A DNA stretch of 64,000 bases from Oryzicola mucosus (GTDB lineage: Bacteria; Pseudomonadota; Alphaproteobacteria; Rhizobiales; Rhizobiaceae): the NCBI RefSeq assembly GCF_014534685.1, contig NZ_JACVVX010000005.1, positions 62,001 to 126,000 on the forward strand, given 5' to 3'. The translations under genes were made by a program, and so were the position numbers. The notes under the pieces are model-generated. The model saw only the letters and a program-made list of their open reading frames with translations. It was not told the DNA's origin and did not search any database. The number at the start of each line of letters is the position of its first letter. The first letter of the stretch is position 1. Shown one piece after another: positions 9,376 to 18,384 of the stretch.

Positions 9376-10917
9376 TCAAAGCAGGACGCTGCTCGCCCAG
9401 AACACAAGCGCCGAGAACAGTGCGGCGGCCGGCACCGTTGCGAACCACGCGGCGACGATGGTGCGCACATGGGCGCGGCGGACGAGCCGGCGGCGGATCA
9501 CCTCCTGCTGTGAATTGGCCTTGCCGGACTTCTGCTTGCGCGGCTTGGGGGCGTCCTCGTCTTCACCGTCAACAGCGTTCTCGCGCAGCCGCTTGCGCTC
9601 GATGTAGTTGCGACGCTGCTGCGAATTGGCGGTATACCATTCGCGGAAGAAGCCCACGCCGAACACGCCGCCGACTGCGATGTGGGTCGTGCTGACCGGC
9701 AGGCCGAGCCACGACGCCACCAAAACGGTGAAGGCGGTGGCAAGCGCCACGCTGAAGGCGCGCATCGGGTTGAGCCGCGTGATCTGCTCGCCGACCATGC
9801 GGATCAGGCGCGGGCCGTAAAGCAGCAAACCGACGGAAATGCCCATGGCGCCGATCACCATCACCCAGACCGGGATGTTGAGGGTATCCGTCTGTATGTT
9901 GCGCTCGACCAGCGCATGCACGATCGCGGCGAGCGGGCCGACGGCGTTGGACACGTCGTTGGCGCCATGCGCGAAGGAGAGAAGGGCGGCGGCGGCCACG
10001 AGCGGGATGCGGAACAGCACCTTCAGCGACTGATTTCGGTTTTCCAGGCCGATCGACTGCATCTTTACCAGGCGATGCGCGACGATCCAGGCAAGCACGA
10101 AGGTGGCGGCGCCCACGGCAACCGAGACGAGCGACGCCCCGTCGCCTGCGAAATTCATGCCGAGCAATGTGAGATAGGCAGCGAAACTGCCGGCCATCAA
10201 AGCGATGAGCAAGGGCACGTTGCGGCGGGCGGCTGCGATCTTGTCGTCCTGGTAGACGATGGACGATTCGATGAAGGCCAGAAACAGGGCCGCCATGGCG
10301 CCGCCGATGAGCGGCGAAGCGGCCCAGCCAAAGGCGATGGTGCCGATGGTGAGCCAGTCGACCGCGCCTATACCGGCCGCGGCCAGCCCGGCGCCCAGTA
10401 CAGCGCCGACGAGGGAATGGGTGGTGGACACCGGCGCGCCGATCCAGGTGGAGAAATGCACCCAGAGCGAGGCGGAGATGAGCGCCGCCATCATCATATG
10501 GACGAGCAACGCCGGTTCATCGATCAGGGCAGGGGGGATAATGCCGGCCGAAATCGTCGCAACGACGTTCCAGCCGGCGATCAGTGCTCCGGCGCTTTCG
10601 AAAATGGCAGCCATGATCAGCGCGCTGCCCATGGTGATGGCTTTGGCGCCGACCGCGGGACCGACATTGTTGGCGACGTCGTTGGCGCCGATGTTCAACG
10701 CCATGTAGCCGCCGATCGCGGCGGCCGCGACGATGACGACCGCGCCGGGCGCTCCCGACACCGTCAGCGCGGCATAGACCACTGCGAGCGCCAGGAACAG
10801 CAACGCAATGCCGGGCGCGACCAGCGACCGCGCGACGAAGATCGAGGCTTCCTCGACGTCGGAGAACTTTTCGAGGTCCTTGTCGAGCGTGGTTTTACGG
10901 GACTTCCGGTCGGCCAT
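9376..10917 (-). CDS. pit: PiT-family inorganic phosphate transporter
   Basis: 513 residues from ATG at 10917 (MADRKSRKTTLDKDLEKF). Both PiT signature repeats are present: GANDVANNVGPAVGAKAIT in the first half and HGANDVSNAVGPL in the second, each followed later by a PVSTTH motif (IGAPVSTTHSLVG and LGLPVSTTHIAVG). About 10-12 membrane segments are evident. A charged cytoplasmic loop (ERKRLRENAVDGEDEDAPKPRKQK) precedes the last two segments. The family imports phosphate by symport with protons or sodium, at low affinity. The open frame runs on upstream to 11076 through repeat DNA; that extension is rejected. Transcribed alone. Confidence 0.93.
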   Translation of the reverse strand: MADRKSRKTTLDKDLEKFSDVEEASIFVARSLVAPGIALLFLALAVVYAALTVSGAPGAVVIVAAAAIGGYMALNIGANDVANNVGPAVGAKAITMGSALIMAAIFESAGALIAGWNVVATISAGIIPPALIDEPALLVHMMMAALISASLWVHFSTWIGAPVSTTHSLVGAVLGAGLAAAGIGAVDWLTIGTIAFGWAASPLIGGAMAALFLAFIESSIVYQDDKIAAARRNVPLLIALMAGSFAAYLTLLGMNFAGDGASLVSVAVGAATFVLAWIVAHRLVKMQSIGLENRNQSLKVLFRIPLVAAAALLSFAHGANDVSNAVGPLAAIVHALVERNIQTDTLNIPVWVMVIGAMGISVGLLLYGPRLIRMVGEQITRLNPMRAFSVALATAFTVLVASWLGLPVSTTHIAVGGVFGVGFFREWYTANSQQRRNYIERKRLRENAVDGEDEDAPKPRKQKSGKANSQQEVIRRRLVRRAHVRTIVAAWFATVPAAALFSALVFWASSVLL

Positions 10918-10981
10918 GGTGTCGTCAGTGGCCGGCTGAGGCGGTGATTTGGCCGCAAGGTTGGCGATGCTGCCCCTGACT

Positions 10982-11105
10982 GTCCTGCCGGACATCTCTC
11001 CCCGTAAAACGGGGAGAGAGCCGCCATCCTCGACCCTTGGCGAAGATCGTGATGAGGGCAGTCTTCTCCCCGTCAATGGGGAGAATGTCCCGGCAGGGGG
11101 ATGAG
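10982..11105. repeat. Inverted repeat pair in the pit-nudix gap
   Basis: Two hairpins, ctctccccgtaaaacgggga... (10996-11020) and cttctccccgtcaatgggga... (about 11063-11085), lie inside outer arms gtcctgccggac and gtcccggcaggggg. The rest of 10918-11267 shows no gene. It resembles the other mosaic repeats in the window, with a different core. Confidence 0.6.
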
Positions 11106-11267
11106 GGGCGGTTCAGACGCCTGGATGGGAAAATAGGTCCCGAGGCGGCGGAGGCATGTCCATATCCAGAATCAGAAAACGCCAGACGGCCCATAGTGCA
11201 AAACTCCAAGGCGAGCACACCGCACGAAAGCGGAGCTTAGCCGCCTTTCATGACATGCGTTTGGCGC

Positions 11268-11759
11268 TCAGGCGGCGACTTCGTTCGTCGCGGGAGCCTG
11301 GAAGGTTCTGATCAACGCGCCGAGATCGGGCTCGGCAACGAGCCGACCGGCCACCTGGGGCGAAAACCAGCGCCGCTTGCGGCTTTTCTCTTCCGGCCAT
11401 TTTTCGGCGACACCGGTGACCTGCATCGGGAAGACGCGGACCTCGCACAGCCATTGCTCGCCCGAATCGCGTGCCTTGCGGTAGTAGAAACTGCCGGCTT
11501 CGCTGGGCAGGATCTTGCCAGACAGGCCGGCTTCCTCGGCGGCTTCGCGCCTGGCGGCTTCGCAGAGCGGTTCGCTGCCTTCCGGCCAGCCCTTGGGCAG
11601 CACCCAGCGGCCGGTGCCGCGGCTGGTGATGAGCATCACCTCGAGGCCGTTTTCACCGGCGCGCCAAGGAAGAGCGGCCACCTGCACGCGGCAAGGCATT
11701 CCGCCGAAAAGGCGGCGAATCCGATCATGGATGCGCTTGCGTGCGGGAAGGCCGAGCAT
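11268..11759 (-). CDS. Nudix hydrolase
   Basis: 163 residues from ATG at 11759. A complete Nudix box spans residues 57-79: G-x5-E-x7-R-E-A-x-E-E-x-G-L, seen as GWPEGSEPLCEAARREAAEE followed by AGL. The spacing and short length resemble the diphosphoinositol-polyphosphate/diadenosine-polyphosphate hydrolase type, but substrate cannot be told from sequence. The frame stays open upstream to 12062 without a good start and crosses a palindrome, so the shorter start is chosen. It begins with a possible ribosome site aaagga. A 13-bp perfect inverted repeat sits 37 bases upstream. Confidence 0.87.
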   Translation of the reverse strand: MLGLPARKRIHDRIRRLFGGMPCRVQVAALPWRAGENGLEVMLITSRGTGRWVLPKGWPEGSEPLCEAARREAAEEAGLSGKILPSEAGSFYYRKARDSGEQWLCEVRVFPMQVTGVAEKWPEEKSRKRRWFSPQVAGRLVAEPDLGALIRTFQAPATNEVAA

Positions 11760-11795
11760 CGGTGGCGTGGTCCTTTCGAAGTCGTTTGCCGTCTC

Positions 11796-11829
11796 ACTTT
11801 TATTACGGTTAATCGTCCGTAATAAAAGT
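11796..11829 (-). promoter_or_regulatory. Perfect 13-bp inverted repeat upstream of the Nudix gene
   Basis: ACTTTTATTACGG (11796-11808), an 8-base centre, and CCGTAATAAAAGT (11817-11829) form an exact palindrome in a locally AT-rich patch. It sits 37-70 bases before the Nudix ATG, where a promoter and operator would be expected. It lacks a T-run on the Nudix strand, and its position argues against a terminator. The rest of 11760-12117 shows no gene. Confidence 0.55.
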
Positions 11830-12117
11830 AAAAGTTTTATAAAAGCCCGACTTGGCATGTCAAAATTAAACGCAGGGAAGCGTCGAAAGCCATTTTGTGG
11901 GCGAAAATCATCCGAAAGCAACAGGAAGCCAATCCGAAAACGCCTTCGGCCCTCCGATATAGGCACTTTTCCGGGAAGTGAAAGGGCTGATTCGGGATAG
12001 CGCTCGTCCGTCGGCCGACGCGCTGCCCGCTCACGAAAAATATGGACTGGCCAGCCCGGCACGATCTATCAGACTGTCCGGTCCCGCATGCGGTCAGGGG
12101 ATGCGGGGGGCGCCAGG

Positions 12118-13281
12118 ATGGCGGAAAGGGCAAGCCTCATGGTGCGCAAACAGATCGAGCGGCTTTTGCCGAAGGCCGGCCTTGTCAGCGCCCAGGAACG
12201 GGTTCGCTCGGCGACGGGGGCTTTGCTCGGCCTTCTGGCCACGGGACTGCTCGCCACGCTCGTGGCTGGCGAGATGTCCTGGCCGCTCGCGCTGATCGCG
12301 CCGATGGGCGCGTCCGCCGTGCTGCTGTTTGCCGTTCCGTCCAGTCCGCTCGCCCAGCCTTGGTCCATCCTTGGCGGAAACACGGTCGCAGCCCTTGTCG
12401 GCGTCAGCATGGCAAAGCTTGTCGACGACCCTTATATCGCCTCGGCGCTTGCCGCCGGCATCGCCATTGCCCTGATGATGAGCCTGCGCTGCCTGCATCC
12501 CCCCAGCGGCGCCATCGCCCTGACCGCGGTGCTGGGCGGCCAGGCCGTCCACGACCTCGGTTATGGCTTCGTGCTTTGGCCGGTGCTCGGCAATTCCGTG
12601 CTTCTGCTTTTGGCCGCACTCGTCTTCAACAACCTGACCGGACGGCGCTATCCGCATGCGGCCAAGCCTGCCCTGTCCTCTCACGGCACCGCCGATCCGC
12701 CGCCCTCGGCGCGGGTCGGCTTCAATCGCGCCGATCTCGACGCAGTGCTGGACGAGTACGACCAGGTGCTGGACATCGACCGCGACGATCTCGAAGCGAT
12801 CCTGAAGCGCACGGAACTGCGCTCGTTTCGCCGGCGTTCCGGCCAGACCGATTGCGGGCAGGTCATGTCGCGCGATGTGATCGGCGTCGCACCCGACGAC
12901 CCACTGGCGGAGGCGCACCATTTGCTGAGGACGCATCACATCAAGGCCCTGCCGGTGACCGACGACAATGCGCGCGTCATTGGCATCGTCACGCAGACCG
13001 ACATTCTGAGCCGCGCCGACTGGCTGCGGGGGCGGCCGGTGATCGGGTTCCGGCGCCGGCTGGAGCGGGCGTTTTCCGGCGCCAGCGCGCCGAACGGCAC
13101 GGTCAAGGACATCATGACCAGCCCGGTCAGAACCGTGCGGCCGCAAGACTGGATCTCGGAAGCGATCGTGCTGTTTGCCGAGGAGGAGCTTCACCACTTG
13201 CCGGTGACGAACGAGGACGGACGGCTGGTCGGAATTTTGTCGCAGTCCGACGTGCTCGTGGCCATGCTGGCGGAGGGGTGA
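12118..13281 (+). CDS. HPP-family membrane protein with two CBS domains
   Basis: 387 residues from the ATG at 12118 (MAERASLMVRKQIERLL); an earlier ATG at 12088 and a later one at 12139 are in frame. The N-terminal half has about four to five membrane segments and the family motif LHPPSGAIALTAVLGG. The C-terminal half carries a pair of CBS domains, first around VMSRDVIGVAPDDPLAEAHH and second around DIMTSPVRTVRPQDWISEAI. CBS pairs bind adenine nucleotides and gate attached domains; HPP proteins have been linked to nitrite transport in some organisms, but the substrate here is unknown. Stands alone, divergent from the Nudix gene. Confidence 0.85.
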   Translation: MAERASLMVRKQIERLLPKAGLVSAQERVRSATGALLGLLATGLLATLVAGEMSWPLALIAPMGASAVLLFAVPSSPLAQPWSILGGNTVAALVGVSMAKLVDDPYIASALAAGIAIALMMSLRCLHPPSGAIALTAVLGGQAVHDLGYGFVLWPVLGNSVLLLLAALVFNNLTGRRYPHAAKPALSSHGTADPPPSARVGFNRADLDAVLDEYDQVLDIDRDDLEAILKRTELRSFRRRSGQTDCGQVMSRDVIGVAPDDPLAEAHHLLRTHHIKALPVTDDNARVIGIVTQTDILSRADWLRGRPVIGFRRRLERAFSGASAPNGTVKDIMTSPVRTVRPQDWISEAIVLFAEEELHHLPVTNEDGRLVGILSQSDVLVAMLAEG

Positions 13282-13305
13282 GGGCTGGAGTGTCAGCCGC
13301 CCGTG

Positions 13306-13803
13306 TCAGCCGCCCTGGTGGTCGGAAATCGGCTTCTGGTAGGTGAACCCCATGTCCCAGGGGAAATAGATCCAGGTGTCCTGCGACACCTCGGTGACAT
13401 AGGTGTCGACCAGCGGCCGGCCCTTCGGCTTGGCGTAGACGGTGGCGAAATGGGCCTTGGGCATCATGGCGCGGACGATGGCCGCCGTCTTGCCGGTATC
13501 GGTGAGGTCATCGACGATCAAAATGCCTTCGCCGTCGTTTTCCAGCATGGAGGGCGTGACGTCCTTCAGGACCTCGAGTTGTCCCTGCGCCTTGTAGTCG
13601 TGATAGGAGGCGACGCAGACCGTCTCGATCATGCGGATGCCGAGTTCGCGGCAGATGATGGCGGCAGGCACCAGCCCGCCGCGCGTGATGCAGACGATGC
13701 CGCGCCATTCGATGCCGAGCCCTGCCAGCCGCCAGGCAAGCGCGCGCGCGTCGCGGTGGAACTGATCCCAGGATACGGGAAAGGCTTTTTCGGGCAGGGA
13801 CAC
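13306..13803 (-). CDS. gpt: Xanthine-guanine phosphoribosyltransferase
   Basis: 165 residues from a GTG start at 13803, with GGAG nine bases upstream; this matches the E. coli Gpt length. It salvages xanthine and guanine to XMP and GMP using PRPP. The PRPP-binding loop [13 protein letters not shown] is at about residues 94-106, and [19 protein letters not shown] forms the earlier phosphate-binding strand. The C-terminal WIYFPWD is typical of the Gpt subgroup. The open frame continues upstream without a better start. Convergent with the HPP-CBS gene. Confidence 0.93.
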   Translation of the reverse strand: MSLPEKAFPVSWDQFHRDARALAWRLAGLGIEWRGIVCITRGGLVPAAIICRELGIRMIETVCVASYHDYKAQGQLEVLKDVTPSMLENDGEGILIVDDLTDTGKTAAIVRAMMPKAHFATVYAKPKGRPLVDTYVTEVSQDTWIYFPWDMGFTYQKPISDHQGG

Positions 13804-14098
13804 GTAGGCGCACTCCGATGCAGGCGCGGCTTTCCGGGGTAAACTCCGGCGCGCGGTTGCGAATGCAGCCGGAATTAGCCGGAAAGGCCAGGGTTTGGCA
13901 AGCGGGCGGCTGGACGTGGCGCGGGATAGGTCATCGCAGGTGCTTTCCATCGCCGCCGATCCCGGTCTAAAATCTGATTCTGGCCTGGCCCACGCCTCCT
14001 CCCTCCATCGGGGCAGGACAGAGGGGGCAACATGGATGAGCGCAGGTAATTTGCAAAAGAGGCGGTCGCCCCCCATGGGCGGATTGCGAAGCCGAAGC
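13804..14098. other. Gap without a recognisable gene
   Basis: 295 bases between gpt and the stress-protein gene. Short frames here have no ribosome site, no conserved pattern and lie over the unsupported upstream extension of gpt. No terminator or repeat stands out. Confidence 0.5.
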
Positions 14099-14926
14099 TC
14101 AGCGCGACAAAAAGACCGCGGTTTCGCCGGACTGCAGCACGTTGCGGGTGACGCCGCCGAACAAAAGCTCCCGCAGCCAGGAATGGCTGTAGGCGCCCAT
14201 CACCAGAAGGTCGGCGCCGCTTTCGGCGATGTGATGGCGGATCGCCTCGTCGACATGGCGGCCGCCGGAGCGGCGGGTGGCGATGGTGACGGTCGCGCCA
14301 TGGCGTTCGAGCGCCGCAGCCAACTGGCTGGCCGAGAGCGTGCCGCTCTCTTCGACCGGATCGACGACGAGGATGCGCGTCTCGCGCGCCTGGCTGATGA
14401 AGGGCAGGGCATCGAAGGCGGCGCGAGCGGCTTCCTTGCTGTTGTTCCAGGCGATCAGCACGCGCGCGTAGGACGCCAGCAGCGGTCCCGAATGCGGCAC
14501 CACCAGGACCGGGCGGCCGGCCTCGTAGATAAGGCTGTCGACATCAGCCTGAAAACCGTCGCTGTCGTCGGAGCTGTTGCGCGCGGCGATGACGAGATCG
14601 GCGCAGCGGGCGCTGTCGACGCCCGACAGGGAGCTGTCGCCGGCAAAGCTTTCGAAACTGCGAAACTCGTGGGAAATGCCGGTGCGTTCGAGCCGCGCGA
14701 GAAACGCCGCCTTGATGTGGGCCGCGCGCTCGGCAGCGATCTTGACGTTGACCTCGATCATCTCGGTGTCCGGGAAACCGCCGGCCGAGGCATAGGGCAC
14801 CGGCAGCGCTTCGGAATGGACGCCGACCAGATGGGCCTCGTGGTCTTCGGCGAGCGGCAGGGCGACGTCGAGAACGCGCTGGATATCCTTGTCGGTCTGG
14901 ACGACGGCAACGATGGTCTTGAACAT
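14099..14926 (-). CDS. Universal stress protein, two tandem Usp domains
   Basis: 275 residues. Two UspA-type domains: residues 1-145 ([20 protein letters not shown] ... PVLVVPHSG) and about 150-275 ([17 protein letters not shown] ...). The second keeps the ATP-binding pattern G-x-Y-S-H-S-x9-G-x-T ([20 protein letters not shown]), and the first has a degraded version. Such tandem proteins help cells survive starvation and stress; molecular role not defined. Single gene, convergent with nothing, followed by the gpt upstream gap. Confidence 0.9.
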   Translation of the reverse strand: MFKTIVAVVQTDKDIQRVLDVALPLAEDHEAHLVGVHSEALPVPYASAGGFPDTEMIEVNVKIAAERAAHIKAAFLARLERTGISHEFRSFESFAGDSSLSGVDSARCADLVIAARNSSDDSDGFQADVDSLIYEAGRPVLVVPHSGPLLASYARVLIAWNNSKEAARAAFDALPFISQARETRILVVDPVEESGTLSASQLAAALERHGATVTIATRRSGGRHVDEAIRHHIAESGADLLVMGAYSHSWLRELLFGGVTRNVLQSGETAVFLSR

Positions 14927-15026
14927 GGCAAGCCTCCGAACTGTCTGTCTCTAACAACACGCAAACCCGGATTCGGGTTTCTCCGTGCGGCGAGCGATGG
15001 GTCGCGGGTGCGCTCGGTCCGGCATT

Positions 15027-15767
15027 TTACGCCGCTTTGGCTAGCTCCGCCACCATGCTCTCGACCGCGATGCGCGCGGGCTCCAGCGCCTCCTGCGAGC
15101 GGGCGCGCACCACCAGTTCGGTCCAGTAGGTGCCGTCGGCATATTTCGGATAGGAGCCGATCACCGTATCGGGATGCTCCTTCTGGATCGCGGCGAGCGG
15201 CCCGCCGATGGTGCCCTCGCCGAACGGGCAATGCACGGTCGCCGACAGCATCTTCGTGCCGGTGCGCAAGGTCGGCACGACATTGTCGAGCATGGCCTGG
15301 AAGATCGACGGGACGCCGGCCATGACATGCACGTTCTCGACGCGGAAGCCGGGCGCCGTGGAAATCGGGTTGTCGATATGCGCCGCGCCGCGCGGCATGC
15401 GCGCCATGCGCTTGCGGGCCTCGCTGAACTCCATGCCGCGCGCGGCATAATTCGCCTCGAGCATGGCATAGGCGCGGTCATCATAGTCGCAGGGCAGGCC
15501 GAATGCCTTGGCCACCGAATCGGCGGTGATGTCGTCATGCGTCGGGCCGATGCCGCCGGTGGTGAAGAGATAATCGTAGCGGACGCGCAGCGCGTTGATG
15601 GCGGCGACGATCTCGTCCTCCTCGTCCGGAACGATGCGGACCTCCTTGAGGTCGACGCCGATCATGGTCATGACATCGGCGAGGTGGCCGATGTTCTTGT
15701 CCTTGGTGCGGCCGGAAAGGATCTCGTCGCCGATGATCAACATCGCGGCGGTGACGATTTGTGCCAT
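15027..15767 (-). CDS. CinA-like N-terminal (molybdopterin-binding fold) protein
   Basis: 246 residues from ATG at 15767 (MAQIVTAAMLIIGDEILSGR). This is the MoaB/MogA-fold domain of the competence/damage-inducible protein CinA: GDEILSGRTKDKN, then FTTGGIGPTHDDIT, then GVPSIFQAMLD. In CinA this domain (COG1058) hydrolyses ADP-ribose and related compounds. The deamidase half of CinA is absent here and encoded separately at 36244-36768. The frame is open upstream to 15869, but the intergenic part has no good start. Confidence 0.87.
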   Translation of the reverse strand: MAQIVTAAMLIIGDEILSGRTKDKNIGHLADVMTMIGVDLKEVRIVPDEEDEIVAAINALRVRYDYLFTTGGIGPTHDDITADSVAKAFGLPCDYDDRAYAMLEANYAARGMEFSEARKRMARMPRGAAHIDNPISTAPGFRVENVHVMAGVPSIFQAMLDNVVPTLRTGTKMLSATVHCPFGEGTIGGPLAAIQKEHPDTVIGSYPKYADGTYWTELVVRARSQEALEPARIAVESMVAELAKAA

Positions 15768-15944
15768 GACAGTGCTCCGGAACGGGGAAGGCTGGAATAG
15801 CGCGCGGCGCGACCCGCCGCAACAGTCATCGGATTGTGAACGATGTGTAACGCATTGGAACGCTTCCATTGAACGACGAGACGGTTACATTGGCCGTCGA
15901 TGCGCCAAGCATGGCCGCGACCGAATTCGAATGGAGACAAATCG

Positions 15945-16547
15945 ATGACCAAGATTCTCGTGCTTTATTATTCCAGCTGGGGCCACATGGAACAGATGGC
16001 CAAGGCCGCTGCCGAAGGCGCGCGCGAAGCCGGCGCCGACGTGACCATCAAGCGCGTGCCGGAACTGGTTCCGGAATCGGTCGCGAAAGAGGCCTACTAC
16101 AAGCTCGACCAGGACGCGCCGGTGATCACCGACCCGAACGAACTGGCCGACTATGACGGCATCATCATCGGCAGCGCCACCCGCTACGGCACGATGGCCT
16201 CGCAGATGAAGAATTTCCTCGACCAGACCGGCGGCCTTTGGGCCAAGGGCGCTCTGCTCGACAAGGTCGGTTCGGTGATGATGTCGACCGCGACCCAGCA
16301 CGGCGGCGCGGAACTCGCTTTGATCAATGCGCAGGTCTTCCTGCAGCATCAGGGCATGATCGTCGTTCCGTTGTCCTATGCCTATCAGGGCCAGATGGGC
16401 AACGACGTGGTTCGCGGCGGCGCGCCTTACGGCATGACCACCACCTCGGACGGCGACGGCTCGCGCCAGCCTTCGGCTCAGGAACTGGAAGGCGCCAAGT
16501 TCCAGGGCAAGCGCACGGCCGAGATCGCCAAGCGCCTGCACGGCTGA
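15945..16547 (+). CDS. wrbA: NAD(P)H:quinone oxidoreductase, WrbA type
   Basis: 200 residues from ATG at 15945, the standard WrbA length. Flavodoxin-like fold binding FMN; the phosphate loop is [15 protein letters not shown] (residues 5-19). Other family marks are [18 protein letters not shown] and [19 protein letters not shown] near the C terminus. It reduces quinones by two electrons, avoiding semiquinone radicals. Single-gene unit closed by a strong terminator at 16570-16599. Confidence 0.95.
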   Translation: MTKILVLYYSSWGHMEQMAKAAAEGAREAGADVTIKRVPELVPESVAKEAYYKLDQDAPVITDPNELADYDGIIIGSATRYGTMASQMKNFLDQTGGLWAKGALLDKVGSVMMSTATQHGGAELALINAQVFLQHQGMIVVPLSYAYQGQMGNDVVRGGAPYGMTTTSDGDGSRQPSAQELEGAKFQGKRTAEIAKRLHG

Positions 16548-16569
16548 TCAGTCCTACCCAACGCAAACA

Positions 16570-16599
16570 AAAACGGGCGGCCGCACGGCCGCCCGTTTT
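16570..16599 (+). terminator. Bidirectional terminator after wrbA
   Basis: AAAACGGGCGGCCG - CA - CGGCCGCCCGTTTT: a 14-bp uninterrupted stem with A-run and T-run ends. It lies between wrbA and the convergent DUF2188 gene and should serve both. Confidence 0.88.
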
Positions 16600-16622
16600 G
16601 CGTTGGCTGAACCAGGTAAAAA

Positions 16623-16868
16623 TCAGTCCTTGTCGGACACTTCGGTCTGCGGGCGGTCGTCGCCGCGAGCGACTTCGCCATGCCACTTGCCGGCGGAATC
16701 TTCGTATTCGATGCCGCGCGCGACATCCGGGACCTGCTGCTCACCGGCAGCCGTCTCCGCCGCGCGACGTGCGTGGTCGTGGGTTGGGAACGTCTCGGAA
16801 AATGTTTCGCCGACCTTGTAGGCCCAGCCGCCATCGTGCTCGACGATTTCATAAATGACTTTGCTCAC
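16623..16868 (-). CDS. DUF2188 domain protein
   Basis: 81 residues from a GTG start at 16868 with an excellent ribosome site (aaggagaaatttGTG). The pattern VIYEIVEHDGGWAYKVGETF, then THDHARRAAETAAGEQQ, fits DUF2188, a short beta-alpha domain in which a hydrophobic-aromatic strand precedes an Ala-rich helix. Function unknown. The open frame extends upstream to 16925, but the GTG with its ribosome site decides the start. Shares the wrbA terminator. Confidence 0.8.
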   Translation of the reverse strand: MSKVIYEIVEHDGGWAYKVGETFSETFPTHDHARRAAETAAGEQQVPDVARGIEYEDSAGKWHGEVARGDDRPQTEVSDKD

Positions 16869-16878
16869 AAATTTCTCC

Positions 16879-17163
16879 TTATGCTCGCGCGGAGCTGGGT
16901 TCACTGGGTTGGGACCGACCGGCAAGCAACCCGGCTTCCCGGGCGGCTTCTATAAGCGCCATGCGTGCATCCTCGGCGGATCGATGCCCATCCAGAACTT
17001 TGAGGCATGTTTCTACAGCATCCCGATGCCGCGCGCCACGCTGGCTCGGCCACAGAGAGGTGAGGCTGTTCAAAGCCTGGCTGGCGTCACGAATATGAAC
17101 GTCGCGTTTGATGGACGGAATGTGCAGGACTACGGGTTGTGAAAATGACTTGTCTTCGCTCAT
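16879..17163 (-). CDS. DUF982 domain protein
   Basis: 94 residues from ATG at 17163 (MSEDKSFSQPVVLHIPS); a GTG seven codons earlier is an alternative and neither has a clear ribosome site. The core PVVLHIPSIKRDVHI, then LNSLTSLWPSQRG, then a helix with ETCLKVLDGHRSAEDAR and the ending LIEAAREAGLL match DUF982, a small family mostly confined to rhizobia and often multi-copy. Function unknown. It ends 10 bases before the DUF2188 start and could be co-transcribed with it. Confidence 0.75.
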   Translation of the reverse strand: MSEDKSFSQPVVLHIPSIKRDVHIRDASQALNSLTSLWPSQRGARHRDAVETCLKVLDGHRSAEDARMALIEAAREAGLLAGRSQPSEPSSARA

Positions 17164-17252
17164 GGGCGAAGAACGCAGCGCCACCTGTTTGGTTGCGTCG
17201 ATGACGCGACGCGTCCGTTAAACGGCCGAGAGGGGCGAAGCTCTTAAGCGGC

Positions 17253-17369
17253 TCAGAATGGCAGTGCCGCGACCAGCAGCGAACCCAGACCAAGCGCGGC
17301 GGCAACCCCGACACATGCTGTACAATACCGCTCCCAAAAGCGGGGCTCGCGATCCCAATTGTAACGCAT
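17253..17369 (-). CDS. Putative 38-residue single-span membrane protein
   Basis: From ATG at 17369 the frame gives MRYNWDREPRFWERYCTACV followed by GVAAALGLGSLLVAALPF and a stop: a charged, aromatic N terminus and one membrane helix of about 18 residues. An A/G-rich stretch (aaggg) lies about 12 bases upstream. It has the look of a real small membrane protein rather than a chance frame, but no family is recognised. It lies on the same strand as, and about 90 bases before, the DUF982 gene. Confidence 0.45.
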   Translation of the reverse strand: MRYNWDREPRFWERYCTACVGVAAALGLGSLLVAALPF

Positions 17370-17529
17370 GACGCAACTAACCCTTAGATTCGACACGGTT
17401 TTCTAACAGAAGCAAAGGCGGGTTGGCAATTCTTGACCTGTGACGCGGTGCAACACCGCCATGCTGCACATGCAAAGCAAAAGGTCTACCGGTTGAAACG
17501 CGGCCTGAATTAGGGCAAGGCCTCCTATC

Positions 17530-18384
17530 ATGGCTATCACGACTTCTCCGCGTCCCCTCGATCATCTGGTCCTGCCCACGGCCACAGCCGCCAGCGCGCG
17601 AAACCGGCTCGAGCAACTCGGCTTCACCGTCGCCCCCGACGGCATTCATCCGTTCGGAACACAGAATTGCTGCGTCTATTTCGCGGACGGCACCTTCATC
17701 GAACCGCTTGCGGTGGTGGACCAGGCGCTTGCCGATGCGGCGATATCCTGCGGCAATGTTTTCGTCGGCCGGGACCGCAGCTATCGTGCCCGCAATGGCG
17801 ATGAGGGTCTGAGCGCGCTGGTCTTGGCGACCGAAAACGCCGATGCCGATCATGTCGAATTCGCAGGCGCGGGCATCTCGGCCGGCGACCGGCTCGATTT
17901 CTCGCGGCCTTTCATCGACGCCGAGGGCGCTCGCGACACCGCCTCGTTCCGCCTGGCCTTCGCGGCGGAGGCCGGCTCGCCCGACAGTTTCGTTTTTTCC
18001 TGCGAGCGCGTGAATGCGCCGAAGGTCGACCGCAGCGCCTTGCAGGCGCATGCCAATGGCGTGACACGGATACGAAGAGTTCTGGCAACCGCGCAGCACC
18101 CTGAAGCCTCCGCCGCCTTCCTGGCGCAGGCAGCGCGCAGCGCGGTCAAAAACGACCATGGCAGGACGACGGTCGACCTCGCCAATGCCGTTATAGACGT
18201 GTCGTCAACGCTGGACCAGGAAGGTTTCCGCTTTGCGGGAATCGTATTCGGCGTCGCCGATATCGAAACCACCGCGGAGCTTTTCAGCCGCAATGCGGTC
18301 GAATTCCAGACGCAAGAAAAAACCTTGCGAATCGCCGCGGCCGACGGCCAAGGCGTTCCGTTCCATTTTGAGGCAGATCGATGA
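17530..18384 (+). CDS. VOC-family (glyoxalase-like) protein
   Basis: 284 residues. The N-terminal region [20 protein letters not shown], then [22 protein letters not shown], with the metal-type residues H and later E (GTFIEPLAV), fits the Glyoxalase_3-like VOC family. The C-terminal part repeats a weaker VOC half ([20 protein letters not shown]). Enzymatic role unknown; likely metal-dependent. The stop overlaps the kdsA start by four bases (ATGA), so both are translationally coupled. Confidence 0.8.
   Translation: MAITTSPRPLDHLVLPTATAASARNRLEQLGFTVAPDGIHPFGTQNCCVYFADGTFIEPLAVVDQALADAAISCGNVFVGRDRSYRARNGDEGLSALVLATENADADHVEFAGAGISAGDRLDFSRPFIDAEGARDTASFRLAFAAEAGSPDSFVFSCERVNAPKVDRSALQAHANGVTRIRRVLATAQHPEASAAFLAQAARSAVKNDHGRTTVDLANAVIDVSSTLDQEGFRFAGIVFGVADIETTAELFSRNAVEFQTQEKTLRIAAADGQGVPFHFEADR

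Noticed and set aside
10918-11076. N-terminal extension of the phosphate transporter
   Set aside because: It runs through hairpin repeat DNA and lacks homology to the family; the ATG at 10917 is preferred.
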